From Pseudomonas oryzihabitans (GTDB taxonomy: Bacteria; Pseudomonadota; Gammaproteobacteria; Pseudomonadales; Pseudomonadaceae), in assembly GCF_007665395.1 (NCBI RefSeq), contig NZ_VDND01000018.1, positions 1 to 46,729 of the forward strand: a stretch of DNA of 46,729 nucleotides, given 5' to 3'. The notes beneath the pieces were generated by a model, which had not been told where the DNA came from, ran no database searches, and saw nothing but the letters and a program-made list of their open reading frames with translations. How positions within the stretch are numbered: the first letter of the stretch is position 1; every line of letters begins with the position of its first letter. Positions 15,458-24,366 of this stretch are shown here, piece after piece. The position numbers were made by a program, and so were the translations under genes.

Positions 15458-17926
15458 CTAGCTCACCAGGTGGGTGGCGGCTTCTTCCAGGATCGCCTGC
15501 AGGCGCCGAGACAGCTCTTCGATCGAATAGGGCTTGTGCAGCAGTTCGAAGCCCTGGGCACCATTGGTCGCGAGGATATGGCTGTAGCCGGAGGTCAGCA
15601 GGACGGGCAGGCTGCGATACAGCCGCCTGACTTCGATGGCGAGTTCGAGACCGCTCATGCCCGGCATCACCACATCGGAAAACACCACGTCATAGTGGTC
15701 CGGCTGATCGGCGAGCAGGGCCAGGGCGCGGTCGGCCGTGGTGGCGAGCACCGGGCGATAGCCGAGATCGCGCAGCGAGTCGACCGCGAAGTGACCCACC
15801 TCGGCATTGTCTTCGACCACCAGGACCGCGGCCCCACGGCCGTCGGCCACGTCTGGACTGGCATTTTCCGCCAGGGGCGGGACCTCGCCGGTCGCTTGCG
15901 GCAGATAGAGCTCGAAGGTCGTCCCCTGGCCGACTTCGCTGGCGACGTGGATCTCCCCACCGGATTGCTTGATGAAGCCGAACACCTGGCTCAGGCCGAG
16001 GCCCGTGCCCTTGCCCACGCGCTTGGTGGTGAAGAAGGGTTCGAAGATCTGTTCGAGGTGTTCCCGGGCGATGCCACTGCCGGTGTCCGTGATGGCGATG
16101 ACCACGGCGGGCACGGGCCCCTCACGCGGCGGCGTGCTGTGCGGCATGTCGGCGACGGGGGTGACGCCTATGGTCAAGTGGCCGTTACCATCCATGGCGT
16201 CCCGCGCATTGACCACCATGTTGACCAGGGCGGTATCGAACTGGCCGGGGTCGGCATAGACCAGGCAGCTTTGCTCGGCCAGTTCCAGGGTGACATCGAT
16301 GCGCGAGCCCAGCAGCGTTCCGAGCATGTCGTGCAGCGCCCGGACGTTGGCGGTGGCGGAAAAGGTCTCGGGCGTGAGTGCCTGGCGCCGGGCGAAAGCC
16401 AGCAGTTGCCCGGTGAGCTTCGCTGCACGATCCACGGTGGTGGAAATCGCGCCGACGTAGCGCTCGCGGCGCTCTTCGCTCAGGTTCGGGCGCTTGAGCA
16501 GATCGCAGGATGACTTGATGACCGTCAGCAGGTTGTTGAAGTCGTGGGCGACCCCACCGGTGAGTTGGCCGATGGCCTCCATCTTCTGGGCCTGGCGCAA
16601 CGCGTCCTCGGCCGTGGCGAGATCCAGCGCCTGCTGCCGTTGCTGGGAGACATCGCGGACCGTGGCGTAGATGAGCTCGGCGTTGCGCACGGCATTCCAT
16701 GACAGCCAGCGATAGGAGCCGTCGCGGTGCCGGTAGCGATTTTCGAAGCCGATCACCGGCGTCCCCTGCTTGAGCACCGTGAAGGCCTGTCGCGTGGCGG
16801 CCAGGTCGGCCGGGTGGACGAAATTGATGAACGGCTGGGCTTGGAGTTCTTCGATGGTCCAGCCCAGCGTCTTTACCCACGCCGGATTGAGGTTGACGAA
16901 GAAGCCGTCGGCGTTCGCCACGCACAGCGGATCGTTCGAGCAATTCCAGATCTGATCCCGCTCGGCGGTACGCGCCGAGACCTGTCGCTGCAGGTCATCG
17001 TTGCGGGTCGAGATGGCCGCGGCCTGGGCCTGTTGCGCCCGTTCCGCGAGCATGCGGCTGGTGATATCCCGCGTCACGCAGACGATCTTGAGACGCTCGG
17101 TGCCGGCGACCTCGACGGGTGAGCAGGACACCTCCCACCAGCGCGGCTCACCTTGGGCGGTCGGGCAGTAGCCCTCCACGCGCGTGGTCTGGCCTGCAGC
17201 CGCCAGGGCGACCGCGCGCCTGATCTTGCCGGCTTCCTCTGCCGGCCACAGCGCGGCGTATTCGCGCCCCAGGACCTGGTCCAGGCACTGCAGCTGGTTG
17301 AGCGCGAGGCCCTGGGCATTCATGAATTCGATATCGCCCGTGGCGGAGAGGACCTTCACGCAGTCCAGGCTGGCCTTGAGCAAGCTGCGGGAAAAGGCTT
17401 CGCTGTGCAGGACGTTGCGCGCGGCGTGGAAGCGGCGCCGCGCACCGATTTCCAGGGCGATCATGCCGGCGAACAGCTCGAAGGCCGGGAGGATCTCGGG
17501 GCTGCTCGGACGCGCGGGCTGGGGATCTATCGCGCAGAGGGTGCCGAAGAAGCTGCCGTCGTCCAGCACGATGGGAACGGAAATATAGCTGCGCAGCCCG
17601 TATTGCCTGGGGGTGTGATGGTCGCGATAGCGCTCGTCCTGGGCCACGTCGTCGATCACTACCGGCTGGCGATGGTCGCGGATCTCATCGCAGATGGTCG
17701 ATTCGACCTTCAGTTCGCCTCCGGGCGCCAGGCCGAAGCCGATGTGATCCAGCGTGCAGCAGGCGATCCAGCGGTCATCGGTGACCCGGGCGACGGCGGC
17801 GAAGCCCATGCCGGTCATCCGGCAGACCACCTCCAGGATCTTCGGAATGGCGGCGATTTCGCCGACCAGATCGACATCGTCAGCGAGGGGGTACGCAGGC
17901 ACTGCAGTCGAAATCGGGGCGCTCAT
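15458..17926 (-). CDS. Hybrid sensor histidine kinase (GAF-PAS-PAS-HisKA-HATPase-REC)
   Basis: An 822-residue soluble hybrid kinase without membrane segments. Order: GAF (about 20-165, ending in YISVPIVLDDGSFFGTLCAID), PAS (about 185-300), short coiled linker, PAS/PAC (about 330-440, with RHRDGSYRWLSW), HisKA with the phospho-accepting His461 in GGVAHDFNN, ATPase with N-box NMVVNARDAM and TGSGIA and GTGLGLS boxes, and a C-terminal receiver with phospho-acceptor Asp751 in FSDVVMPGMSG. No HTH output is attached and no separate response regulator lies nearby, so the partner is unknown. The open frame reaches 18178, but ATG 17926 begins the recognisable protein and the upstream part is low-complexity. 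The SD (GAGCGAG) is weak. Confidence 0.92.
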   Translation of the reverse strand: MSAPISTAVPAYPLADDVDLVGEIAAIPKILEVVCRMTGMGFAAVARVTDDRWIACCTLDHIGFGLAPGGELKVESTICDEIRDHRQPVVIDDVAQDERYRDHHTPRQYGLRSYISVPIVLDDGSFFGTLCAIDPQPARPSSPEILPAFELFAGMIALEIGARRRFHAARNVLHSEAFSRSLLKASLDCVKVLSATGDIEFMNAQGLALNQLQCLDQVLGREYAALWPAEEAGKIRRAVALAAAGQTTRVEGYCPTAQGEPRWWEVSCSPVEVAGTERLKIVCVTRDITSRMLAERAQQAQAAAISTRNDDLQRQVSARTAERDQIWNCSNDPLCVANADGFFVNLNPAWVKTLGWTIEELQAQPFINFVHPADLAATRQAFTVLKQGTPVIGFENRYRHRDGSYRWLSWNAVRNAELIYATVRDVSQQRQQALDLATAEDALRQAQKMEAIGQLTGGVAHDFNNLLTVIKSSCDLLKRPNLSEERRERYVGAISTTVDRAAKLTGQLLAFARRQALTPETFSATANVRALHDMLGTLLGSRIDVTLELAEQSCLVYADPGQFDTALVNMVVNARDAMDGNGHLTIGVTPVADMPHSTPPREGPVPAVVIAITDTGSGIAREHLEQIFEPFFTTKRVGKGTGLGLSQVFGFIKQSGGEIHVASEVGQGTTFELYLPQATGEVPPLAENASPDVADGRGAAVLVVEDNAEVGHFAVDSLRDLGYRPVLATTADRALALLADQPDHYDVVFSDVVMPGMSGLELAIEVRRLYRSLPVLLTSGYSHILATNGAQGFELLHKPYSIEELSRRLQAILEEAATHLVS

Positions 17927-18317
17927 TGGCTCGCTCGAACCGTGCCTAGGCAGGGCAGTAGGAAAGTGGCGAGCGACAGGCTGACCGCGCGGGAGCAGGG
18001 CGCCAGCGGTGTCTGTCACAGGCCTTGCGCGGCCAGTATAGCGAGGGTGACAGCGAAGCGGGGGATAGTATCGACCGGTAGTTGTGATGGTCGTCGCGGT
18101 CTTCCGGCGCGCCCTTCCAAGATCGCTCCCGCTAAGTTCCGCTTCGAGCAGCGGAATGGCTGCCAGGAGGTAATTCAAATACCCAGCCAGGCGATTACTA
18201 CCGGAAAAATAAAACCCACATAACCCACAAATCCAATATCTTTCCGCTTGACCCCGCCCGTCCTTCGCTATTCAATGCCGCTCAGACACCCGAGCGGTGA
18301 GAACGGTCTGGAAGCCA
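17927..18317. other. Divergent intergenic region between hybrid kinase and amidase
   Basis: About 390 bases without a gene. The right part (about 18170-18260) is unusually AT-rich for this window and is the likely promoter area for the amidase. CTGTCA and TGACAG arms about 30 bases apart near 18012-18050 form a loose inverted repeat that could be chance. Confidence 0.45.
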
Positions 18318-19748
18318 ATGAAAACGCCCGTAAAAGACGTAGTTGTACCTGATGTGATCAGTTCTGCGCGGCGCATTCGCGACGGGGGGCTGACCTCGGT
18401 GGCCCTCGTACAGGCGTGCCTGGACTCCATAAAAGCCACTAATCACACGCTCAATGCTTTCGGCGACGTCTACGCCGAGCGGGCGCTGGCAGAGGCCGCG
18501 GGGCTGGATGCCGAAGCGGGCGAAGGACGCTTCCGCGGTCCTCTGCATGGCGTACCGTTCGGCATCAAGGACCTGTTCCACACCGCTGGCCTGCGGACGA
18601 CCCGGGGGTCGCTCACGGCGCTCGACTATGTGCCGACCCAGGATGCACCCATCATCCAGCGCCTCAAGGCGGCGGGTGGGATAGTGCTAGGCAAGACGGC
18701 GACCACCGAGTTCGGCTGGACCGGCGCCAGCACCTCGCGGGTATTCGGCGACGGCCGTACGCCGTGGAATACGAGTTTGACCAGCGGTGGTTCGAGCTCA
18801 GGCTCCGCCATTGCCACCGCGGCGTGCATGGTACCGGCGGCCCTGGGCTCGGATGGGGGTGGTTCGGTACGGATCCCCAGCGCCTTTTGCGGCACCTTCG
18901 CCCTGAAGGGTTCTCTCGGTCGGATACCGACCTGGCCGTGGTCGGCGACGGAAATGCTCAGCCACGCGGGCCCCATCACCCGTACCGTGCGGGACAGCGC
19001 GCTGCTGTTCGATGTCCTGTCCGGTCCGGATGCGCTCGATCACCAGGCGCTCCCGGCGCCGACGGAGTCCTACCTGGCGCGCTGTGACCAGTCGCTGCCG
19101 CCGCTGCGCGTGGCCTATTGTCCGACGCTGTTCGAGACCCCGGTGCATCCGGAGGTGGCGGCTGGCGTGGAAGCGGCAGTAAACACCCTGGCACGCCAAC
19201 TGCCGATCGAGGTCGAGCGGTTGACCCTGGAGTGGCGCGATCCGCTGGCGACCTTCGAGACGCTCTGGGTGGCAGGGCGCGGCATCGCCTACGGCAAGAC
19301 CCTGGGCGGACGCCTGGGCGAGCTCGACCCCGGCTTCGCCTCTCTGATCGAGAAGGCGCGTCAGTACGATCTCGCCGACTACCTGGCGGCGTCCCAGCAA
19401 CGCGCGATCTTCGCCAACCAGGTCCATGCGTTGTTCGAGTCCTACGATCTGTTGCTGCTGCCGACCTTGCCGATCTTGCCTTTTCCCGCCCACCTGACCG
19501 GGCCGGAAGAGGGCTTCGAGGCAGCCGACAGCGGCACCCCGTGGGCGCGCTGGACCCCCTTTACCTACCCCTTCAACCTGTCGGGAAATCCCGCGGCGAG
19601 TCTGCCCTGTGCCTGGAGCGCCGACGAGTTGCCCATCGGCCTGCAGGTGGTGGGGCCCCGGCATGCGGATGCCGCGGTACTGCAATTCTGCGCCGCGGTA
19701 GAAGCCTTGCTGCCTTGGGCGCAACGAATACCGCCGCTGCTGCGTTGA
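18318..19748 (+). CDS. Amidase-signature family hydrolase
   Basis: A 476-residue amidase of the Ser-cisSer-Lys type that hydrolyses C-N amide bonds. The catalytic set is visible: Lys84 in PFGIKDLF, Ser159 in SGGSSSGSA, and nucleophile Ser183 in GSDGGGSVRIPSAF, with the spacing of the family. The exact substrate is not predictable; GatA is unlikely because no gatB or gatC is adjacent and the C-terminal half differs. Start ATG 18318 was preferred because GGAAG lies 5 bases before it; a GTG at 18297 is an alternative. It is first in the row leading to the DeoR regulator and the M20 hydrolase, but a 235-base gap separates it from them. Confidence 0.88.
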   Translation: MKTPVKDVVVPDVISSARRIRDGGLTSVALVQACLDSIKATNHTLNAFGDVYAERALAEAAGLDAEAGEGRFRGPLHGVPFGIKDLFHTAGLRTTRGSLTALDYVPTQDAPIIQRLKAAGGIVLGKTATTEFGWTGASTSRVFGDGRTPWNTSLTSGGSSSGSAIATAACMVPAALGSDGGGSVRIPSAFCGTFALKGSLGRIPTWPWSATEMLSHAGPITRTVRDSALLFDVLSGPDALDHQALPAPTESYLARCDQSLPPLRVAYCPTLFETPVHPEVAAGVEAAVNTLARQLPIEVERLTLEWRDPLATFETLWVAGRGIAYGKTLGGRLGELDPGFASLIEKARQYDLADYLAASQQRAIFANQVHALFESYDLLLLPTLPILPFPAHLTGPEEGFEAADSGTPWARWTPFTYPFNLSGNPAASLPCAWSADELPIGLQVVGPRHADAAVLQFCAAVEALLPWAQRIPPLLR

Positions 19749-19983
19749 CCTGATCCATACGGCGCTCGCCCGCTAAAGAGGCTGGCCCGTTGCACCACCT
19801 TGTCACCCTGCCTTTCACCGCGCTACCTGTGAAAGGAAACGTTCCATGGCTTCACCCGTCCCGCTATCGCCTCGCCTGTTCTCGCCGCCCAAGGTCGCGG
19901 CGAGGCTGCACGCACGCCGCGCGAAATCAGCCGAAGCAGCCCGTTACACTGAGCGCTTCTCTCTGTTGCGGAAGATCCCTGCC

Positions 19984-20742
19984 ATGCTGAATCAGCCTCG
20001 CCTCGACGAAATCCTGCGTCTCATCAACCTGCAGCAACGCGTCAAGGCCGCGGACCTGGCGCAGGCCATGCAAGTGTCGGAAGAGACCATCCGGCGTGAT
20101 CTCAAGCACCTCGAAGAGGTCGGCAAGCTGCGCCGCATCCATGGCGGCGCGGTGCTACCCAAGCCCAACGAAGAGCAGCCCCTGCAGGTGCGCAGCCGCA
20201 TCCAGACGCGGGCCAAGACCCGGTTGGCGGCCTGTGCGGCGGAGCTGGTCCAGGACGGCATGGCGCTGTTCCTCGACACCGGTACCACCACGCTTGCGCT
20301 CGCGCAGCAGCTCACCCGGTTCAAGGCCCTGCGGGTGGTGACCAATTCCCTGGACATCGGTCTGCTGCTCACGCAGCACAGCGCCAACCAGGTGCTGATG
20401 ACCCCCGGCGACATCCGCCGCAACGACAACGCCCTGATCGGCCCCCATACCCTGGCGTTCGCCGCGGGCTTTCACTACGACATCGCCTTCATGGGCATCG
20501 GCGCGGTGGACGCCGAACTGGGGCTCATGGACTACGAGGAGCCCGAGGCGCATCTGCGTCGCACCCTGACGGCGAATTGCCGCCGCAGCGTGATCCTGGC
20601 GGACGACGCCAAGTTCGGTCACCGCACCTTCATCAATACCCTGCCGTTCTCGGCGGTGGACACGCTGGTCAGCAACCGGCCACCGTCCGCCGAGTTCGTG
20701 CGCTGCCTGGAGTCAGCCGATGTCGAGCTCGTTTATCCGTGA
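19984..20742 (+). CDS. DeoR-family transcriptional regulator
   Basis: A 252-residue regulator. The N-terminal winged helix spans about 5-60 (QQRVKAADLAQAMQVSEETIRRDLKHLEEVGKL with the RRxHGGA turn), and the C-terminal sugar-isomerase-like effector domain about 75-235 includes LDTGTTTLALAQQL and DDAKFGH. Such domains bind phosphorylated small metabolites, which fits the two kinases downstream. The frame is open to ATG 19846, which has a good AAGGAAA site, giving 46 extra residues that do not match the family; 19984 gives the normal length. Its last 23 bases overlap the M20 hydrolase start, so the two are co-translated and it probably controls this cluster. Confidence 0.9.
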   Translation: MLNQPRLDEILRLINLQQRVKAADLAQAMQVSEETIRRDLKHLEEVGKLRRIHGGAVLPKPNEEQPLQVRSRIQTRAKTRLAACAAELVQDGMALFLDTGTTTLALAQQLTRFKALRVVTNSLDIGLLLTQHSANQVLMTPGDIRRNDNALIGPHTLAFAAGFHYDIAFMGIGAVDAELGLMDYEEPEAHLRRTLTANCRRSVILADDAKFGHRTFINTLPFSAVDTLVSNRPPSAEFVRCLESADVELVYP

Positions 20743-22000
20743 TCTTCCCGTCGCCGACGCGGCAGACCTCGATGCCTTCGATGCGCTGTTCGCGCAAAGC
20801 TCGGCCATCGGCGCCACCGCCAACGGCGGCCTGCATCGCCTGGCCGCGTCCGCCGAGGATGGCGCCATGCGCGATGTCTTCAGCGCCTGGCTGCGCGCCC
20901 ATGGTTTCACCGTGCAGGTCGATGCGGTGGGCAACCTGTTTGGCCTGATGACCTTCGATCCTGCAGCGCCCTATGTGCTCTGTGGCTCTCATCTGGATAC
21001 CCAGCCCAAGGCCGGTCGTTTCGACGGCGTCTATGGCGTGCTCGCCGGCGCGGTCGCCATCGCCAGCATCGCCCGCCAACTCGAAGCGCGCGGCGAAACG
21101 CCGGCCTTCAATCTCGCCGTGGTGAACTGGACGAACGAGGAGGGCGCGCGCTTTCAGCCCAGTCTCATCGGCAGCAGCGCCTTCATCGGCAGTCTCTCGG
21201 TCGACGAGGCCTGGGCCAGCCGCGACGGCGCCGGGGTGACGCTGGGGGAAGCCCTCGGGCAGATCGGCTATCGCGGTGAGGCGATGCTGGACCTGCCCGT
21301 CGCCGCCTACCTGGAAATGCATGTCGAGCAGGGCGTTCAGTTGGAAAGCCAGGGGCTTGCCATTGGTGTGGTACGGCGCACCTGGGCCGCTTTGAAATGG
21401 CGAGTTCGTTTCGACGGGGAGCAGAACCATACCGGTCCGGCGCCCATGGCGGTGCGTCGCGATGCCCTCCTGGCGGCGGCCGAGGCGATCGTGGCGGTCA
21501 GGGCCGAAGCCGAGCGGCATGGCCTGGACATGCACACCTCGGTAGGCCGCCTGGAACTCGAGCCCAACTCCCCCAACGTGGTGCCGGCACTGACGCGGCT
21601 GTGGGTGGAGTTTCGTTCGCCGTCCATGGCGCTGCTGGTGGAGGCCGAAGAGCGCTTTCGTGCCAGCCTCGATTCGATCGCCGCCCGTACCGGCACCACC
21701 TTCACGCTGGAAAGCGAGCAACTGCGCCAACCCAGCCACCTGCACGAAGGACTGGCTGACCTGGCGCGACTGACCTGCGCGGCGCTGGGGGTGCCCGCCG
21801 GCGATAGCGCCACCGTCGCCGGGCACGACGCCATCAGCCTGGGGCGTCGCTATCCCGCGGCCCTGTTGTTCGTACCCAGCCAGGGAGGACTGTCGCACAA
21901 CGAAGCGGAATTCTCGGCTACCTCCGATCTGCACCAGGGATTACGCGTCCTCACGGCCTTGCTGTATCGCACCTGTTGCCAACCTGAGCTGTACCTCTGA
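20720..22000 (+). CDS. M20-family Zn hydrolase, carbamoylase/allantoate amidohydrolase type
   Basis: A 426-residue metallo-amidohydrolase of the hydantoinase/carbamoylase group (N-carbamoyl-amino acid or allantoate-like substrates). Metal ligands are visible: His91 in GSHLDTQ, Asp102 in RFDGVYG, Glu140-Glu141 in WTNEEGARF, the His of YLEMHVEQG (about residue 200) and a C-terminal His in GLSHNEAEF (about 395). The dimer-domain His in QNHTGPAPM is present. No signal peptide, so cytoplasmic. The exact substrate is open; the group includes ureidoglycine, beta-ureidopropionate, allantoate and carbamoyl-amino acid enzymes. It overlaps the DeoR gene and is followed 11 bases later by the first kinase. 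Confidence 0.92.
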   Translation: MSSSFIRDLPVADAADLDAFDALFAQSSAIGATANGGLHRLAASAEDGAMRDVFSAWLRAHGFTVQVDAVGNLFGLMTFDPAAPYVLCGSHLDTQPKAGRFDGVYGVLAGAVAIASIARQLEARGETPAFNLAVVNWTNEEGARFQPSLIGSSAFIGSLSVDEAWASRDGAGVTLGEALGQIGYRGEAMLDLPVAAYLEMHVEQGVQLESQGLAIGVVRRTWAALKWRVRFDGEQNHTGPAPMAVRRDALLAAAEAIVAVRAEAERHGLDMHTSVGRLELEPNSPNVVPALTRLWVEFRSPSMALLVEAEERFRASLDSIAARTGTTFTLESEQLRQPSHLHEGLADLARLTCAALGVPAGDSATVAGHDAISLGRRYPAALLFVPSQGGLSHNEAEFSATSDLHQGLRVLTALLYRTCCQPELYL

Positions 22001-22011
22001 GGTCCTGCGCC

Positions 22012-22953
22012 ATGACGTCCACCCTCGAATTCGATCGTTTGCAACATGCGCTGGCCGCAGCAGGCATGACCGTCCTGCAGATCACACCGGGCACCCCGGG
22101 CGTGGCCTCGCCAACCCGTTTGGCCTGTGAGTGGGCGGGTTTCCACGTGCACAGTGACCAGGGCGCCTTCTATGCCAAGGTGCTGTACGACGACATGCGG
22201 CCGCTCATCGATTTCGCCCAGAGCGTCGAGGCGACCCGCTGCGCGGCCGCGGCCGGGGTCACGCCGGCGGTGCGGCTCGCGGATGCCGACCAGGGTGTCA
22301 TGCTGCTCGAGCGCCTGGCGCCGGAGGACTGGCATTGGGCGCGCCTCGACCGACTGCAGCCGGAGCTCAGCCTGGAGGTTCTCTGGCGGCTCAAGCGAGC
22401 GGTGCAGGAGGGGCCGGCACCGGCCTTCGAGCGATCGCCCTGGGTCGATCTCGAAAGGCTTCGCACGCTCTGTCGCCAGCAGGCGGTGGCCTTGCCCGCT
22501 GACCACGCCTGGATCGATGACTGCGTCGAGCAGGCGTGGCACGCCCTGCGCCAGCAACCCGGCGAGGTGCGCCCCCTGCATGGCGATGGCCTCGCCGGCA
22601 ATGTGATGGTCAATGCTGCCGGCGAATTCCGGCTGCTGGATTTCGATCGGGGCGGTTGCTTCGATCCCTGGTACGACGTCGCCATCACGCTCAACGAGCT
22701 CTATCCCTTCGAGCCGCAATGGCGCGCCGGTATCGCTCACTGGAGTGCGACGGCGAGCGACGCGGACTACGCCCGCTGCCGCCTCTACGGTCTGCTCGAT
22801 GACTGGTACTGGACGCTGTGGGGCCTCTGGGCCGGCGTCGCCTCGACGCGGCCGCTGGAGTTCTCCAAGGTCGGCCAGTGGACCCTGTTGCGCTGCCGCA
22901 TGACGATTCAGGAGTCGCGCTTCGAAAGCTGGCTCCGTCAGGTACGAGGATGA
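22012..22953 (+). CDS. Aminoglycoside/choline-kinase-like phosphotransferase 1
   Basis: A 313-residue small-molecule kinase of the APH/choline kinase fold. The catalytic loop is complete (PLHGDGLAGNVMV near 192-204, with Asp base and Asn), followed by the metal-binding LLDFDRGG near 213-220. The N-terminal lobe lacks a clear glycine loop but has YAKVLYDD, probably with the ATP-binding Lys. The acceptor is probably a hydroxyl of the cluster's substrate; antibiotic resistance is unlikely given the catabolic context. Its stop overlaps the second kinase start (ATGA). Sequence similarity between the two kinases is low apart from the motifs and the shared C-terminal SRFESWLRQV / SRWETWLRQV ending. 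Confidence 0.87.
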   Translation: MTSTLEFDRLQHALAAAGMTVLQITPGTPGVASPTRLACEWAGFHVHSDQGAFYAKVLYDDMRPLIDFAQSVEATRCAAAAGVTPAVRLADADQGVMLLERLAPEDWHWARLDRLQPELSLEVLWRLKRAVQEGPAPAFERSPWVDLERLRTLCRQQAVALPADHAWIDDCVEQAWHALRQQPGEVRPLHGDGLAGNVMVNAAGEFRLLDFDRGGCFDPWYDVAITLNELYPFEPQWRAGIAHWSATASDADYARCRLYGLLDDWYWTLWGLWAGVASTRPLEFSKVGQWTLLRCRMTIQESRFESWLRQVRG

Positions 22954-23894
22954 GCGAGATGAAGCGACTAGGCGAAGCGAGTACCCAGGCGGAACGGCAG
23001 CTCGAGCAAGCGATTCTCGCTCATCGGCCCTGGGCCGGCTGCGCGGCCCACTATGCCCCGGTCAGCGGCGGCATTTCCAACACCAACTGGCGGGTGCAGA
23101 TCGAAGGGGCGCCGACGGCGTTCTTCCTCAAGGTACCGGGGCAGGGCACGGAGCTCTTCATCGACCGGCGCACCGCCCACGATGCCAGCCTCAAGGCCGC
23201 GGCCACCGGTTATGGCGCCCCGGTGGTGGCCTTTCTCGAGGAACACGGCGTGGAGGTCTTCGAATTCATGGAGGGCTGGCGCGCCTCGTCCAATCGTGAC
23301 TTCCTCGATCGCGACGTCCGCCACCGGGCGTTGCTTGCACTCAAGGCGTTCAACGACCAGCCCTTGCTGATCCAGACCAAGACGGCCTTCGACATGATCG
23401 ACGAGCACCAGCGCCAGGTACGGGAGCTGGGCGGTCAGTGGCCTGACGACCATGCCTGGCTCGACCGCCAGTATCGCCGCGCCCGCCAGGCACTGGAGGC
23501 ATCGGGTGTCGATCTGGCGCCCTGCATGAACGACACCCTGGCGGGCAACTTCATGCTCAACGCCGCCGCCGAGGTGCGCCTGGTGGACTTCGAATATGCC
23601 TCCAACAACGATCGCCACTATGAACTGGCGCTGTGGTTCGGCGAGATGTTCTTCGCCCCGGACATGGAATTGGCCTTGCTCGAAGACTACTTCGGCGCCG
23701 TGACCCCTCAGACGCTGGCGCGGGTGTACGTCAACAAGGCGCTGGCCGACCTCAAGTGGTCCACCTGGGCCATGGTGCAGCACGCCGTCTCGCAGATCGA
23801 CTTCGACTTCTACAAGTATGGCGCGCTCAAGCACAGCCGCGCCCGCAGCGTCATCCACGATTCCCGCTGGGAGACCTGGCTCAGGCAGGTCTGA
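22950..23894 (+). CDS. Choline-kinase-like phosphotransferase 2, altered catalytic loop
   Basis: A 314-residue kinase of the choline/ethanolamine kinase (LicA-like) group. SGGISNTNWRV near 40-50 is the nucleotide-binding loop of choline kinases, FFLKVPG supplies the Lys, and LVDFEYASNNDRHYELA near 214-230 is the metal-binding segment with the typical aromatic/acidic choline-kinase pattern. The catalytic loop reads PCMNDTLAGNFML: the base Asp and the Asn are kept, but the His usually preceding them (HND) is Met. Start ATG 22950 gives an ATGA overlap with kinase 1; the open frame upstream belongs to kinase 1 DNA. Two co-translated but distinct kinases suggest two phosphorylation steps or a heterodimer. 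Confidence 0.87.
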   Translation: MSEMKRLGEASTQAERQLEQAILAHRPWAGCAAHYAPVSGGISNTNWRVQIEGAPTAFFLKVPGQGTELFIDRRTAHDASLKAAATGYGAPVVAFLEEHGVEVFEFMEGWRASSNRDFLDRDVRHRALLALKAFNDQPLLIQTKTAFDMIDEHQRQVRELGGQWPDDHAWLDRQYRRARQALEASGVDLAPCMNDTLAGNFMLNAAAEVRLVDFEYASNNDRHYELALWFGEMFFAPDMELALLEDYFGAVTPQTLARVYVNKALADLKWSTWAMVQHAVSQIDFDFYKYGALKHSRARSVIHDSRWETWLRQV

Positions 23895-24076
23895 CGGATC
23901 CCCGAGCCGCCTCGCAGAAGGTGGCCGACAACGACAGGAAACACCGGCGTACCCCAGGGGATGAGTTGCTCAGCCTCCTGGAACGCCCCTCGACTGCCTC
24001 GCGAAGCCTCTTTCGATCAACCGTCGGCCTGCCACAGGAGCCAGCCCTCGTGAACAGTCTCATTCTCCCTCGTGTG

Positions 24077-24110
24077 CCTTCCGCAGCGCTGCGCTGCGGC
24101 GTCCGGAAGG
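24077..24110 (+). promoter_or_regulatory. Hairpin that can hide the ribosome site of the symporter unit
   Basis: CCTTCCG (24077-24083) pairs with CGGAAGG (24104-24110), enclosing the self-complementary CGCAGCGCTGCG. The right arm carries the GGAAGG that starts the ribosome site GGAAGGGGG of the gene at 24121. Folding would cover it, so translation of the transporter could be controlled here. Confidence 0.45.
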
Positions 24111-24120
24111 GGGTGTCGTC

Positions 24121-24366
24121 ATGACGTCCTCCCGGCCTTTCTCGCTCAAGACCTGCGGTTTCGGTCTGTACTTCTTCGCCCTGCTGCTGATGGCGGTGTT
24201 CCCGCCGTTCTACCTCAGCGTGAGCGGCAGCGCTCGACTGGTACTGGGCATTCCCTTGCCGATCTTCTACTGGATCCTCATCGCCGTGCTGCTGGGCGTC
24301 GGCGTAGCGGCGCTCTATCTCGTCGAATCCGCCAATGGCGACATCCCCGAGGACCTTCAGCCATGA
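24121..24366 (+). CDS. Small two-helix membrane protein, symporter accessory
   Basis: An 81-residue protein with two hydrophobic helices (about 13-31 and 44-66) joined by a loop ending in LGIPLPIFYW, the kind of small subunit (DUF3311/DUF997/DUF485-like) often encoded directly before sodium:solute symporters such as PanF and ActP. The exact family is not certain from the sequence. Its stop overlaps the symporter start by 4 bases (ATGA), so they are translated together. The ribosome site GGAAGGGGG lies in the hairpin at 24077-24110. A 226-base gap separates it from kinase 2. Confidence 0.82.
   Translation: MTSSRPFSLKTCGFGLYFFALLLMAVFPPFYLSVSGSARLVLGIPLPIFYWILIAVLLGVGVAALYLVESANGDIPEDLQP

Noticed and set aside
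22012..23894. Aminoglycoside resistance genes
   Set aside because: The kinases have the APH fold motifs, but one has choline-kinase features and both lie in a catabolic operon; there is no resistance context.
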